The notes under the pieces were generated by a model. It had not been told where the DNA came from and did no database searches. It was given only the letters and a program-made list of their open reading frames with translations. Positions 36,679 to 46,109 of a stretch of DNA of 64,000 nt are shown here, piece by piece; positions within the stretch are counted from its first letter, which is position 1; every line of letters begins with the position of its first letter. The stretch covers positions 6,561 to 70,560 of the forward strand of contig UQPF01000011.1 in assembly GCA_900542905.1 (NCBI GenBank), written 5' to 3'. The translations under genes were made by a program, and so were the position numbers. Source of the DNA: an uncultured Collinsella sp. Lineage in GTDB: Bacteria; Actinomycetota; Coriobacteriia; Coriobacteriales; Coriobacteriaceae.

Positions 36679-38439
36679 GTGGCCGACCAGGACATCAAGA
36701 TGCTCATCGAGCGCATCATGGCCGAGGCCCGGACCCATCAGTCCGCCCGCTTCTCAAACGAAACCTACGCAGACGAGCCGATTCTCAAAACCGGCCGACA
36801 GATGCAGAATTTCCTCCCCGACCAGTACCGTAAAATGCGCGAGATATCGCGCTGGCAGGATGACCCCAAGGGCGGTGCGGGCCGCTGGCTTTCGGAAGCC
36901 GAGCTTTTTTACCGCCAGGGCCTGCTGATGGCCGACTTTGAGGACGACTGTCCCTACAACGGCACCTTTAAGTCGTACTTTCCCACCTACAACGCCATGA
37001 GCGACCGGCAGCTGCGCGGCTACTTTACCTGGCGTGCCCAAGTGCGCCGCGGAACCGTCGAGGAAACGTCTACGTCTTTTGCCTTTCTGTATCTCTATGA
37101 GCTGATCTGCGGCATTGGCGTAGATAATCCACTCGATGGTTTTAACAAGATCAAGGCTTTTTGGGATGTCTATCGCGCCTTCGAGCCCGGCATCGACCGA
37201 TTTGCACGCGTGTGGCTGCAGGATTACGCCGTGTTCCACGGGCTCGACCCCAAGCTGCTTCGCGACTCTAAAACCGTCATATTCGATAACGCCCTTATCG
37301 AGCTGCGGCGCGCGGCACGAGACCTTGTACCAGCACCGACGCCGTCTGACCCGGCACCCAAGCGTCGCAAAACCTCCGAGCCCACGCTCCCCCTTCCGCC
37401 CGATGAGGTGCGCGAGGAGCGACTCATGGCCGCCATCAACGCCCTCTCCACGTACAACCTAAGTAGCTCGCGGCTCGACCGCAGCCATCACCGCGATCTG
37501 CGCCACGTGGCGTGCGCCGTGTATGTCCGCATGGCGCGCTACTATGACACGCACCGAAAGACCGGCATCGTGGCAAGTTTATTTGGGGAGGAGACGGCAA
37601 TGCCCTACACCATGTTTGCCTCGGCCGTATTCTTTGCGCCCGAGCGCCACGAGGACTGCGAATACCGTCTGGACCCCATCCATATCTACCGTTGCCAAAA
37701 CGGTTTTTGGGAATGCATGCGGATTCACGGCAGCAGACAAAAGAGCAGCAAACTTGGCGAGATGATGCGCGCCTGCGACCAACGCCTGCGCCTAGCCCTG
37801 GACCCTGCCCATCCCCTTAAGGAAGAAAAGGTCCCCAAATATCTGGCCAAGATTATCGATGACGAGATTGTGGCATGGCTTTCGTGGGACGCCGCACACC
37901 AGCCCGTCAAGATCGATATCGATTTGAGCCAGCTGGGGCACATTCGGAGCGCTGCCGCACAAACGCGCGAAGCGCTTTTGATCGACGAGGAACGCGAGGA
38001 CGGCGCGTCCGCAGAAGCCGAGGCAGCGGACTCAGGGCAACCGGAAGCCGAGCCCGTAGCCGACGCGACGGTCGAGGCGGTCGCGGCGGCTGCAGGGCAG
38101 GACGAGTCCGACGAGCCGACCATATCCACCGAACAGTTTGGTGTCGTGGCACCGCTTCTCGCGCCGACGCCCGCGTTCGCAGCTGCTGCGCCCGCTGACG
38201 CCACGAACGAACTCGCGCCCGCCGCAGACGCCTATCTCCGCGCGCTGCTCGAGCACAACGCAGTACAGGCGGAATCGGCGGTAGTGCAATCGGAGCAGAG
38301 CGAGGACATGCTCGTCGATACCATCAACGAGGCGCTCTTTGACCTGGTGGGCGACACCGTAATTGAATTTAGCGCGGCAGGGCCGCAGATTATCGAGGAC
38401 TATGAAGCAGACGTGAGAGGATACCTAGACCATGAGTGA
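36679..38439 (+). CDS. TerB_N-domain protein, first gene of a DNA-processing/defence-like module
   Basis: 586 residues, GTG start behind GGAGG. Residues about 85-200 match the TerB N-terminal domain: YFTWRAQVRRG, FLYLYELICGIG, WDVYRAFEPGIDRF and WLQDYAVFHGL. A TerB_C-like part is likely between 260 and 440, then a low-complexity Ala/Glu/Asp linker (about 440-520) and a short acidic C-terminus. TerB_N/TerB_C proteins were grouped by Aravind and colleagues with helicases and ATPases in tellurite-type stress systems. The core TerB helical domain is not obvious. It overlaps the ATPase gene by 8 bases. Confidence 0.8.
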   Translation: MADQDIKMLIERIMAEARTHQSARFSNETYADEPILKTGRQMQNFLPDQYRKMREISRWQDDPKGGAGRWLSEAELFYRQGLLMADFEDDCPYNGTFKSYFPTYNAMSDRQLRGYFTWRAQVRRGTVEETSTSFAFLYLYELICGIGVDNPLDGFNKIKAFWDVYRAFEPGIDRFARVWLQDYAVFHGLDPKLLRDSKTVIFDNALIELRRAARDLVPAPTPSDPAPKRRKTSEPTLPLPPDEVREERLMAAINALSTYNLSSSRLDRSHHRDLRHVACAVYVRMARYYDTHRKTGIVASLFGEETAMPYTMFASAVFFAPERHEDCEYRLDPIHIYRCQNGFWECMRIHGSRQKSSKLGEMMRACDQRLRLALDPAHPLKEEKVPKYLAKIIDDEIVAWLSWDAAHQPVKIDIDLSQLGHIRSAAAQTREALLIDEEREDGASAEAEAADSGQPEAEPVADATVEAVAAAAGQDESDEPTISTEQFGVVAPLLAPTPAFAAAAPADATNELAPAADAYLRALLEHNAVQAESAVVQSEQSEDMLVDTINEALFDLVGDTVIEFSAAGPQIIEDYEADVRGYLDHE

Positions 38440-39736
38440 TACCGCATCCGCAGCACCTCGCGTGCCCAAGCGCGTCGCTGCCGTCATTCTCAACTCGCTC
38501 AAGGGCGGCGTGGTCCCGCGCATCGGCCTTCCTTACATCACCGTAGGACGCGAGGTCGAGATCCGCGCCCTGCTCACCGATCTGAGTCTCATCGCCGACG
38601 GTGGCGCGAGCTTCCGCTTTCTGGTCGGTCGTTACGGCGCCGGCAAGAGCTTTTTGCTCCAGACTATCCGCACGCACGCCATGGGCGAGGGATTCGTCGT
38701 CGCTGATGCCGACCTGTCGCCCGAGCGCCGCCTGCAGGGCGGTCAGGGACAGGGCCTTGCCACCTACCGCGAGCTCATCCGCAATATATCGACCAAGACG
38801 CGCCCCGAGGGCGGTGCGCTCAACCTTATTCTGGATCGCTGGGTCGCCTCGTGTGCCGACGTCGACGAGTCGGTCGTCAATGCCCAACTGGCCCCGCTCG
38901 AGGAGATGGTCCACGGCTTCGACTTCACCCGCATGCTCCGCCGCTACCGTGCGGCCGTATCCGAGGGCGACGAAGAAGCTATGAGCCGTGTGACCAAATG
39001 GATTCGCGGCGAGTACCGCACCAAGAGCGAGGCTCGCGCCGAGCTGGGCTCCTCGACCATCATCAGCGATGACGACTGGTACGACTACGTTAAGCTCATT
39101 GCGCGCTTTTTGGTTTGCAGTGGCTACAAAGGCATGCTGGTGCTCATCGACGAGCTCGTGAATCTGTATAAGATTCCCAACGCCATCACGCGCCAATACA
39201 ACTACGAGAAGATCCTGACTATGTACAACGACACGCTCCAGGGCAAGGCGCAGTACCTGGGCATGATCATGGGCGGCACGCCAACCTCCATCGAAGACCG
39301 CCGCCGCGGCGTGTTCTCCTACGAGGCCCTGCGCAGCCGACTCGCTCAGGGCCGCTTTGCGCGCGAAGACCTTAAGGACATGCTCGCGCCCATCATCCGC
39401 CTGCAGCCACTCACCTACGAGGAGCTACTGGTGCTCATCGAAAAACTCATGCAGATCCATGCCGGCTACTTTGGCTGGACGCCCACGCTTGCCGAGAACG
39501 ACTTGGTGGACTTCCTCAAGATCGAGTTCGGTCGTGTGGGAGCCGACACGCATCTGACGCCGCGTGAAGTCATTCGTGACTTTATCGAGTTGCTCGACAT
39601 CCTATGCCAAAACCCCGATGCAAATGTGGCCGAGCTGCTGCAAAGCGTCGGCGGCGACGCGCTGGCGCCGGCAGCCGCAACAGGCGACACCGGCACCGCA
39701 GGCGGCGACCGCAACTTCGCCGAGTTCACCATCTAA
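38432..39736 (+). CDS. BrxD-like P-loop ATPase (DUF2791 type)
   Basis: 434 residues. Walker A GRYGAGKS at 66-73, Walker B MLVLIDE at 235-241, sensor-type MGGTPTSIEDRRRG, then a helical C-terminal half. The family includes BrxD of BREX type 2 (Pgl), where it accompanies the BrxHI helicase; the same pairing occurs here without pglX, pglZ or brxC. Starts inside the end of the TerB_N gene (coupled). The stop codon lies in the foot of a hairpin that precedes the helicase gene. Confidence 0.88.
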   Translation: MSDTASAAPRVPKRVAAVILNSLKGGVVPRIGLPYITVGREVEIRALLTDLSLIADGGASFRFLVGRYGAGKSFLLQTIRTHAMGEGFVVADADLSPERRLQGGQGQGLATYRELIRNISTKTRPEGGALNLILDRWVASCADVDESVVNAQLAPLEEMVHGFDFTRMLRRYRAAVSEGDEEAMSRVTKWIRGEYRTKSEARAELGSSTIISDDDWYDYVKLIARFLVCSGYKGMLVLIDELVNLYKIPNAITRQYNYEKILTMYNDTLQGKAQYLGMIMGGTPTSIEDRRRGVFSYEALRSRLAQGRFAREDLKDMLAPIIRLQPLTYEELLVLIEKLMQIHAGYFGWTPTLAENDLVDFLKIEFGRVGADTHLTPREVIRDFIELLDILCQNPDANVAELLQSVGGDALAPAAATGDTGTAGGDRNFAEFTI

Positions 39737-39771
39737 CCTGCCAAAAAGGGACAGGTTTATTTTGGTAGGTT
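39735..39771 (+). terminator. Hairpin between the ATPase and helicase genes, possible attenuator
   Basis: AACCTGCCAAAA pairs with TTTTGGTAGGTT (11 Watson-Crick pairs and one G-U) around a 13-base loop containing GGGACAGG, with a short T run after it. Because the helicase gene follows in the same direction, it could reduce read-through and set stoichiometry. Confidence 0.5.
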
Positions 39772-39852
39772 TTATCTGGGCAAACGTTGAGGCAGCAATG
39801 CAGCAAACCGTTGTCCGCCGCGTTGAGAGGTTCTGTTTTGAGAGGAGGGCCC

Positions 39853-42297
39853 GTGAACGCCTTTGACCGATATGCCCCGTTTATCCAAGACTTCATCTAC
39901 TCCCACGATTGGGAGAGCCTGCGCTCTATCCAGGTTGCAGCGGCCGACGCCATCTTTAACACGCAAGACAATGTGCTCCTAACGGCGTCTACGGCTTCCG
40001 GCAAAACCGAGGCAGCCTTCTTTCCCATCCTGACCGAGTTTTGGGAGAACCCGCCCGCAAGCATAGGCGCCCTCTACATTGGCCCTCTCAAGGCGCTCAT
40101 CAATGATCAGTTCGTCCGCCTCAACGACCTGTGCGAAGAGGCCGATATCCCCGTCTGGCACTGGCATGGCGATGTCTCGCAGTCGCACAAGGCCAAGCTC
40201 ATTAAAAAGCCGAGCGGCATCTTGCAGATTACGCCCGAATCGCTCGAGGCGCTCCTGATCCATAAGCACATGGCTATCCCGCGCATGTTTTGCGACCTGC
40301 GCTATGTGGTTATCGACGAGGTCCATTCGCTTATGCGCGGCGACCGCGGCGGGCAGACGCTCTGCCTTATTGAACGCCTGTCGCGCATGGCAGGCGTACA
40401 GCCCCGCCGCATTGGCCTTTCGGCTACCATCGGCGACCCCGAGCGCACGGGCGCCTTTCTCTCGCAGGGAACGGGACGCGACTGCGTTATCCCCCGTTTT
40501 GAGGAACCGCGTCGCGTGTGGCGTATCTCCATGGAGCACTTCTACAACTCGGGCCCCCAGGCGCAGCAGCGAGGATTCGAGAGTGCAGGTCCCCAAGAGG
40601 CCGAGGTGCTTGCGTGCGAGCGTATTGAGACGGCGGCGCCCGCGGCACTGCCCGCCGGCACCCAAGACAGACGTCACAGCGGACAGCTCACGCAGGAGGA
40701 GCGCCGTCAGCGTCGCGAACAGGCACGGGGCAAGGCTACCTCCAGGGATCATCGCGCTTCCTCGGCCCCCGAGGGCGAAGTCGATATCCCGCGGGCGACC
40801 GAGCAGGCGCTTCTCAACCCCACCGACACGGCACCAGACAACGCCGATCCCGGTATGGGCTATATCTTTGAACATACGCGCGGCCGCAAGTGTCTGGTCT
40901 TTGCCAACTCGCGCGAGGAGGCAGAGGCCGTGTGCTCCATGTTGCGCAGCTACTGTGAAAACCGGCACGAGCCAGACCGCTTTCTCATCCACCACGGCAA
41001 CCTCTCGGCATCGCTGCGCGAGACGGCCGAGGAACTCATGCGCGATGAGGAGCAGGCACAGACAACCGTCACCACCTCTACGCTGGAACTCGGTATTGAT
41101 ATCGGCCGTCTGGAGCGTGCGTTCCAGATCGATGCGCCGTTTACCGTCAGCTCCTTTTTGCAGCGAATGGGCCGCACGGGACGTCGCGACCTTCCACCCG
41201 AGATGTGGTTTGTCATGCGCGAGGAAGAACCCGAGCCGCGCACGATGATGCCCGAAACGATACCTTGGAAACTCCTGCAGGGTATCGCACTCGTACAACT
41301 CTATCGCGAAGAAAAGTGGGTCGAGCCACCCGAGCTCGATCGACTCCCCTACAGCTTGCTCTACCACCAGACTATGTCGACGCTTGCCAGCACCGGCGAA
41401 CTCACACCGGCTGAGCTTGCCCAGCGCGTGCTCACGCTCAGCTATTTCCACCGCGTCTCGGCCGATGACTATCGCGTACTGCTGCGCCACCTCATCAAGA
41501 TCGACCACGTCCAGGTCACCGAGGGCGGTGGGCTCATCGTGGGTCTCGCGGGCGAGCGCATCATCAACAACTTTAAGTTCTACGCTGTGTTCCAGGAGAA
41601 CGAGGAGTTCACCGTCCGCAGCGAGTCGGCCGAGCTGGGCACAATCGTCAATCCCCCACCGCCCGGTGAGCGCATCGCCATCGCAGGCCATTGCTGGATT
41701 GTCGAGGAAGTGGACTGGAAGCGTCATACCGTCTTTGCCACGCAGGTCAAAGGCCGGGTGCCGGCATACTTTGGCGACTGCCCCGGAGACATCAATACGC
41801 ATGTACTCGAGCGCATGCGCCAAGCGCTCAACGAGCACGCGGCATATCCGTACCTTATGGGTAACGCGCGGGCACGCCTTGCACAGGCTCGTCATACCGC
41901 CGAGATTTCGGGCGCGGGAACTAAGCCGCTCATTAACCTGGGCGGAGACACCTGGGCACTCTTCCCCTGGCTGGGCAGCTACGCCTTTCTGGCGCTCGAA
42001 CGTATGCTCAAGATCAAGTGTGCCGCGGAGCTTGGCCTTCGCGGGCTCGATCCGTCGCGTCCATACTTTATGCAGTTCAAGATGAAGGCCGACGAGGAAA
42101 CATTCTTTGAGGTGCTCGCCGCCGAGGCCGAGAAGGACTTCAACCCCATCGAGCTCGTCTACCCCGGCGAGGTGCCTTATTTTGATCGCTACGACGAGTA
42201 CGTTCCCGAGGAGCTCGTGCGCAAGGGCTTTGCCGAAGGCGTGCTCGACATCGAGGGCATGAAGCAGCGCGTCCTCAGCTGGCGCGACCACGCCTAA
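39853..42297 (+). CDS. Lhr/BrxHI-like DEAD/DEAH-box helicase
   Basis: 814 residues, GTG start behind AGAGGAGGG. Walker A TASTASGKT (44-52), PLKAL, DEVH (155-158), SATIGD, then an Arg/Gln-rich insertion (about 250-350), motif V STLELGIDIG and motif VI RMGRTGRRD. The C-terminal half fits Lhr-type helicases. In BREX type 2 the equivalent BrxHI works with BrxD. The insertion is likely disordered and specific to this lineage. Convergent with the spermidine-synthase-like gene. Confidence 0.88.
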   Translation: MNAFDRYAPFIQDFIYSHDWESLRSIQVAAADAIFNTQDNVLLTASTASGKTEAAFFPILTEFWENPPASIGALYIGPLKALINDQFVRLNDLCEEADIPVWHWHGDVSQSHKAKLIKKPSGILQITPESLEALLIHKHMAIPRMFCDLRYVVIDEVHSLMRGDRGGQTLCLIERLSRMAGVQPRRIGLSATIGDPERTGAFLSQGTGRDCVIPRFEEPRRVWRISMEHFYNSGPQAQQRGFESAGPQEAEVLACERIETAAPAALPAGTQDRRHSGQLTQEERRQRREQARGKATSRDHRASSAPEGEVDIPRATEQALLNPTDTAPDNADPGMGYIFEHTRGRKCLVFANSREEAEAVCSMLRSYCENRHEPDRFLIHHGNLSASLRETAEELMRDEEQAQTTVTTSTLELGIDIGRLERAFQIDAPFTVSSFLQRMGRTGRRDLPPEMWFVMREEEPEPRTMMPETIPWKLLQGIALVQLYREEKWVEPPELDRLPYSLLYHQTMSTLASTGELTPAELAQRVLTLSYFHRVSADDYRVLLRHLIKIDHVQVTEGGGLIVGLAGERIINNFKFYAVFQENEEFTVRSESAELGTIVNPPPPGERIAIAGHCWIVEEVDWKRHTVFATQVKGRVPAYFGDCPGDINTHVLERMRQALNEHAAYPYLMGNARARLAQARHTAEISGAGTKPLINLGGDTWALFPWLGSYAFLALERMLKIKCAAELGLRGLDPSRPYFMQFKMKADEETFFEVLAAEAEKDFNPIELVYPGEVPYFDRYDEYVPEELVRKGFAEGVLDIEGMKQRVLSWRDHA

Positions 42298-42323
42298 GAC
42301 CAGTCTTTTTGGGACGGAGAGAC

Positions 42324-43202
42324 TTACTTGTCGTGAAGGACGGTGCCGAGGAAGTCAGTTTCGAAGGGCACGGCTTCGGCAAAGGCGTAGTCGCCGTCGC
42401 TGGCGATGAGCAGGCAGTTTTCCTCGCCGCCGAACTCCGCATCGCCACATGGGACCACCCAGGCATGGGCGAATACCTCGAGTGCCGTGGCAGCGCAGTC
42501 ACGCAGGAACGTCACGTCGCTCCCCTCGTTTGCGCTCACGATATTGGCAACGTAGATACCCCCGAGGTTCAGGCTGCCTCGCACCAAACGCAGCGCCTCA
42601 ACGGTCGCCAGCTCGCGCACGGGCTCGGCACCGCCAAAGCAATCGCTCACGATCACGTCGTAGCGACGATGGCCCACGCTCGTCACGCCCAGATACGAAC
42701 GCCCCTCGGCGGTAATCACCCGCAGGCGATCGCCCACCGTGCACTCCAGCTCGTCCAGGTAGAACCACCGACGTGCCAGACGCGTAATCTCTGCGTCATA
42801 CTCGATGACGTCCATGCGCAAGCCCTCGTGCGACATCAGCGCAAATTTGGGATAGGCAAACCCACCGCCACCTAGCATAAGCATGCGGTCAATGCCGTGA
42901 CCATAAGCGTCGCGCATCGCATCCTCGGCCTCAAACACGTCGTCAAACGCACGATAGTACGCAAAGACGGGCTCTGCCCAACGCTCGCCAACGTAGCTTG
43001 CGCTTTGGTAGACTCCGCCTTGCACCAACACGCGAATCTCATCGCCGCCCTCATCGTGCACGCGCTTTACACGCGCCAGCCCGTTGCGGGTACGTGCGAC
43101 CTGCAGACAGGCAGCGCGAACAGCGACGGCGGCCGCACCAAGTGCCGCGGCTCCCAGGGCAACGCCGGCAACGACACCAGCAGAAACACTCGGCTTGTTC
43201 AT
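42324..43202 (-). CDS. Spermidine synthase-like protein with N-terminal membrane segment
   Basis: 292 residues. A hydrophobic Ala/Val-rich segment at about 8-32, then a Rossmann-type aminopropyltransferase fold (MLMLGGGGFAYPKF, VIEYDAEI, YDVIVSDCFGG). The SDCFGG loop replaces the DSSDP-type active site of true SpeE, so polyamine synthesis is doubtful; such proteins are often annotated only as spermidine synthase-like. ATG abuts the elp3 stop, so it is co-expressed with elp3. Confidence 0.75.
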   Translation of the reverse strand: MNKPSVSAGVVAGVALGAAALGAAAVAVRAACLQVARTRNGLARVKRVHDEGGDEIRVLVQGGVYQSASYVGERWAEPVFAYYRAFDDVFEAEDAMRDAYGHGIDRMLMLGGGGFAYPKFALMSHEGLRMDVIEYDAEITRLARRWFYLDELECTVGDRLRVITAEGRSYLGVTSVGHRRYDVIVSDCFGGAEPVRELATVEALRLVRGSLNLGGIYVANIVSANEGSDVTFLRDCAATALEVFAHAWVVPCGDAEFGGEENCLLIASDGDYAFAEAVPFETDFLGTVLHDK

Positions 43203-45110
43203 TTAGAGCTCCTTTTGCAGATAGAGTCCGTGGTCGTAGAAACCCAAATGGCGATAGTACTCGCGCGTACCGATCGCGCTAATCACGTTGATACGCGCAT
43301 AACCCGCATCCCGGGCAATCTCGCACGCACGCTCTACGAGCAAACGCCCCAACCCGTGATGCTGCGCCGCCTGTCCCTGGTCGCCCACGCGTGCCGCCAT
43401 GCCATACACGTGCACCTCGCGAATCATCGCCTCGTCCGGCGTCGCCGGCAACTCGTCCGCATGCGCGGCAACAAATGCGCGATCGGGCAGCGACAGCCGC
43501 AAAAAGCCGGCGATCTTGCCTTCGGGCGTCACCCACTGCAAAAAGCGTTCACGCGTCACCGGCGTCTCGTACGTCACTTCTTCGTCAAGGGTCAACTCGC
43601 CCAGGTCGGCGCCCGCCGTGCTGATCTCGCGATAGCGAATCTCACGCACCGTCGCACCCTCGCCGCGCGCCGCCAAGCGGTTTTCGACAAGCTGACGCAG
43701 ATTGGGCTTCTTGTTACCCACCATAATGTCGTCGGAACTAAAGTCGCGAATCATACGGCTAATGCGGCAGAACGCCGGCGTCACCACGATGTCGTCGGCC
43801 AACACATCGAGCAGCTCTTCCTCGGTATAAGGGCGCCATTCGCCACGCTCATAGCAGCCCACCAGACGCGAGCCCTCGATGAGCGCACACGGATAGACCT
43901 TGACCTCGTCGGGCATAAAGGCGCCCTCGGTCATAAAGCGCTCGTAGTCGTGCTTGTCCCCCTCGGGCGTGGCGCCCAGCAAGTTGAGCATAAAATGCGC
44001 ATGGATCTTAAAGCCAAACAGGCGCGCGAGCGAAAACGCCCGCTCGATCTGCGCCACCGAAATGCGGCGCTCGTTGATATCGAGCAGATGCTGGTCGAGG
44101 CTCTGGATACCCATCTGAATCTTGGTGCAGCCGAGGCGGCGGATAAGCGTAAGCGCCTGCGGCGTTACGGCATCGGGGCGCGTCTCGATAACGAGCCCCA
44201 CCACGCGATGCTTCGCCGTCTCGTTGATGCGCTGCTGACGCTCGAGCTCCTCCATCGTTGCCGTCTGCCACTCGGTGACCTCGCCCCACGGCGTACCGGG
44301 GCCGTACAGACGACGCACCGCGCGGTTATAGCCGCCCACGGCAACATCCACACGCTCCTGCTCGTCGGCAACGCCGGCAGCGAGCTTGGCCTCGTCTGTC
44401 GCAATGCCGGCAGCCCGATAGCGCTCGCGGCGCTCTGTTACCACCGGCGGCAGGGCATCGGCGGGAGCGTCATCGAGCAGGCGCCCCGCCTCGGCACGGC
44501 TGATGCCCGGACGCGCCAACATGGGGTTTGCCGCCACGCCCGCCACCGCATCATCATTGAGCGCACGGAAGAGCTCCGACATAAACCATGCCTGATACCC
44601 TTGCGGATAGTCGCTCCAGGTACCGCCGAGCACGATGAGCTCGATCTTATCGGTCGCATGCCCCATCTGCGAAAGCGCCGTCAAACGGGCGCTCACCTGC
44701 AGATACGGATCGAAGCAGTTTTGCTCCGCACGGGCGCACGCCGGCTCGGCGTGCAGGTAGCTTTTGGGCATGCGCAGATCGTTGGGGCAAAACAGGCAAT
44801 CGCCCGAGCATGGCCAGGGCTTGGTGATGACGGTAATGGTCGCCACGCCCGAAGCCGTGCGACGAGGCTTCATCCTCAGCACCCGCAGCAGCTGGCGTTC
44901 CAGATCGGCATCAACATTCCACGCAGCCCACCGAGCCGGCTCCTCGCGTTTAACCCGCTGGTAGAATGGCAGCAGGCGGCGCTTGGCCAGGTCACGTTTG
45001 TCGGCACCCTCACGGCGCGCCTCGGCATGTATCAATTTGACGAGCGCTTTGTCGTCCACGGTCTCGCCGCGACGCAGAGCCTCGAGTATGTTCAAGATAA
45101 TCTGTTCCAT
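43203..45110 (-). CDS. elp3: Elp3-type radical SAM/acetyltransferase for tRNA wobble uridine
   Basis: 635 residues. Radical SAM cysteines C101, C105 and C108 in PCSGDCLFC, followed by GGTWSDYP and IETRPDAVT, and a C-terminal GNAT domain (VHVYGMAARVGDQGQAAQHHGLGRLL, here quoted in parts: GLGRLLVERACEIARDAG). Bacterial Elp3 acts alone to install cm5U at tRNA position 34 using acetyl-CoA and SAM. Full length and intact. A Trm9-like methyltransferase lies 2 kb away. Confidence 0.93.
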   Translation of the reverse strand: MEQIILNILEALRRGETVDDKALVKLIHAEARREGADKRDLAKRRLLPFYQRVKREEPARWAAWNVDADLERQLLRVLRMKPRRTASGVATITVITKPWPCSGDCLFCPNDLRMPKSYLHAEPACARAEQNCFDPYLQVSARLTALSQMGHATDKIELIVLGGTWSDYPQGYQAWFMSELFRALNDDAVAGVAANPMLARPGISRAEAGRLLDDAPADALPPVVTERRERYRAAGIATDEAKLAAGVADEQERVDVAVGGYNRAVRRLYGPGTPWGEVTEWQTATMEELERQQRINETAKHRVVGLVIETRPDAVTPQALTLIRRLGCTKIQMGIQSLDQHLLDINERRISVAQIERAFSLARLFGFKIHAHFMLNLLGATPEGDKHDYERFMTEGAFMPDEVKVYPCALIEGSRLVGCYERGEWRPYTEEELLDVLADDIVVTPAFCRISRMIRDFSSDDIMVGNKKPNLRQLVENRLAARGEGATVREIRYREISTAGADLGELTLDEEVTYETPVTRERFLQWVTPEGKIAGFLRLSLPDRAFVAAHADELPATPDEAMIREVHVYGMAARVGDQGQAAQHHGLGRLLVERACEIARDAGYARINVISAIGTREYYRHLGFYDHGLYLQKEL

Positions 45111-45128
45111 GCCCCCATTGTAAAGGCA

Positions 45129-45162
45129 AAGGCGCCGGAGCCGATCTCGGCTTCGGCGCCTT
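45129..45162 (-). terminator. Terminator after the DUF4097 gene
   Basis: AAGGCGCCG and CGGCGCCTT with an inner AGCCGA/TCGGCT helix, 48 bases past the DUF4097 stop and just upstream of elp3. On the minus strand it ends CCTTTGCCTTT. Confidence 0.65.
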
Positions 45163-45209
45163 CATCAAACAGCGCGTCTATGTCTTCGCCTAGGCTTTCG
45201 TCTGCCTCA

Positions 45210-46109
45210 CTACTCCGAATCAAACGACATGTCGCCCGAATCGACTTCAAAACGATACGTGGCAGACTTATCGCCGTTATCGAATTCAAGATTCAAAATG
45301 GTCTCGCCGTCGTAGCCAAGCGGAAGGAAATCGCTCTCGAAGTCGCCACTGCCCAAGGTGAGGCTCGCCTTAAAGCCCGTAGAGCTCGGAACCGTCATCT
45401 CCACATCGCCCGAGCCCACGCTCACGTCCATCGACTTCGCGGGGGCCTGGTAGAGCTCGAATGTCACATCGCCCGAACCGACCTCGGCATTCAGAGTGTC
45501 GGTCACGGTGCCCGCAAACGCGACGTCTCCCGAGTCCAACGTCAAATCAAAGTCGTGGCACGCAATGTCCGCGACCGTCAGGTCTCCCAACCCCACGTTT
45601 GCCGTAATGCCCATCATGTTATCGGCAAGCTCACGCGGCAGTTCAATGGTGACCTTACGGTCATGGGCGCGCTCGTCATCGCAGTCGAACTGGCTAATCT
45701 TGAGTGTAGAGCCCTCGATCTTAACCAGATTCTGAGTGGCGGCATCGGAAGCAGACGTCCCCTTTGCAACGCGCCCGCTTTCGATGACACGTACCGGTCC
45801 GCCAGAGACACGTTTAACCTCGACCGTCCCCGACGTCACATCCAAGTCGAGCGATTGGAACGCGTCTTCGTCAAAAGTCGTGCTCGAAAGCTGCTGAGGC
45901 CGAGCGGAATAGTTACCGCCATCCAAAAGATCGTCCTCGTCAACCGCATCGTCCATACCAGAGAAGCCGGATACAACATCGTCGAGATCCCACGGACCAT
46001 CAAAATGAATCAATGTCCGCGAAATGCCAAAGACAAGCCCGATGATGAGCACGAACGCTCCGATGCCAACGCCCAAGCGCACCTTGGATTCATGCGAAAA
46101 CTTCATCAT
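45210..46109 (-). CDS. Membrane-anchored DUF4097 beta-repeat protein
   Basis: 299 residues. One membrane helix at about 12-32, then repeated beta units with the motif SGD (LTLDSGDVAF, AEVGSGDVTF, VSVGSGDVEM, LTLGSGDFES, FEVDSGDMSF), typical of DUF4097 adhesin-like folds. Starts in an ATGA overlap with the XRE regulator gene, so the two are stoichiometrically linked. Likely an extracytoplasmic partner or sensor for the regulator. Confidence 0.85.
   Translation of the reverse strand: MMKFSHESKVRLGVGIGAFVLIIGLVFGISRTLIHFDGPWDLDDVVSGFSGMDDAVDEDDLLDGGNYSARPQQLSSTTFDEDAFQSLDLDVTSGTVEVKRVSGGPVRVIESGRVAKGTSASDAATQNLVKIEGSTLKISQFDCDDERAHDRKVTIELPRELADNMMGITANVGLGDLTVADIACHDFDLTLDSGDVAFAGTVTDTLNAEVGSGDVTFELYQAPAKSMDVSVGSGDVEMTVPSSTGFKASLTLGSGDFESDFLPLGYDGETILNLEFDNGDKSATYRFEVDSGDMSFDSE

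Noticed and set aside
39979..42291. 770-codon minus-strand frame opposite the Lhr-like helicase
   Set aside because: The plus strand has all helicase motifs and a ribosome site; the minus frame has none.
36679..42297. Complete BREX system
   Set aside because: No pglX, pglZ, brxC or brxA/B genes lie on either side; only BrxD- and BrxHI-like parts are present.
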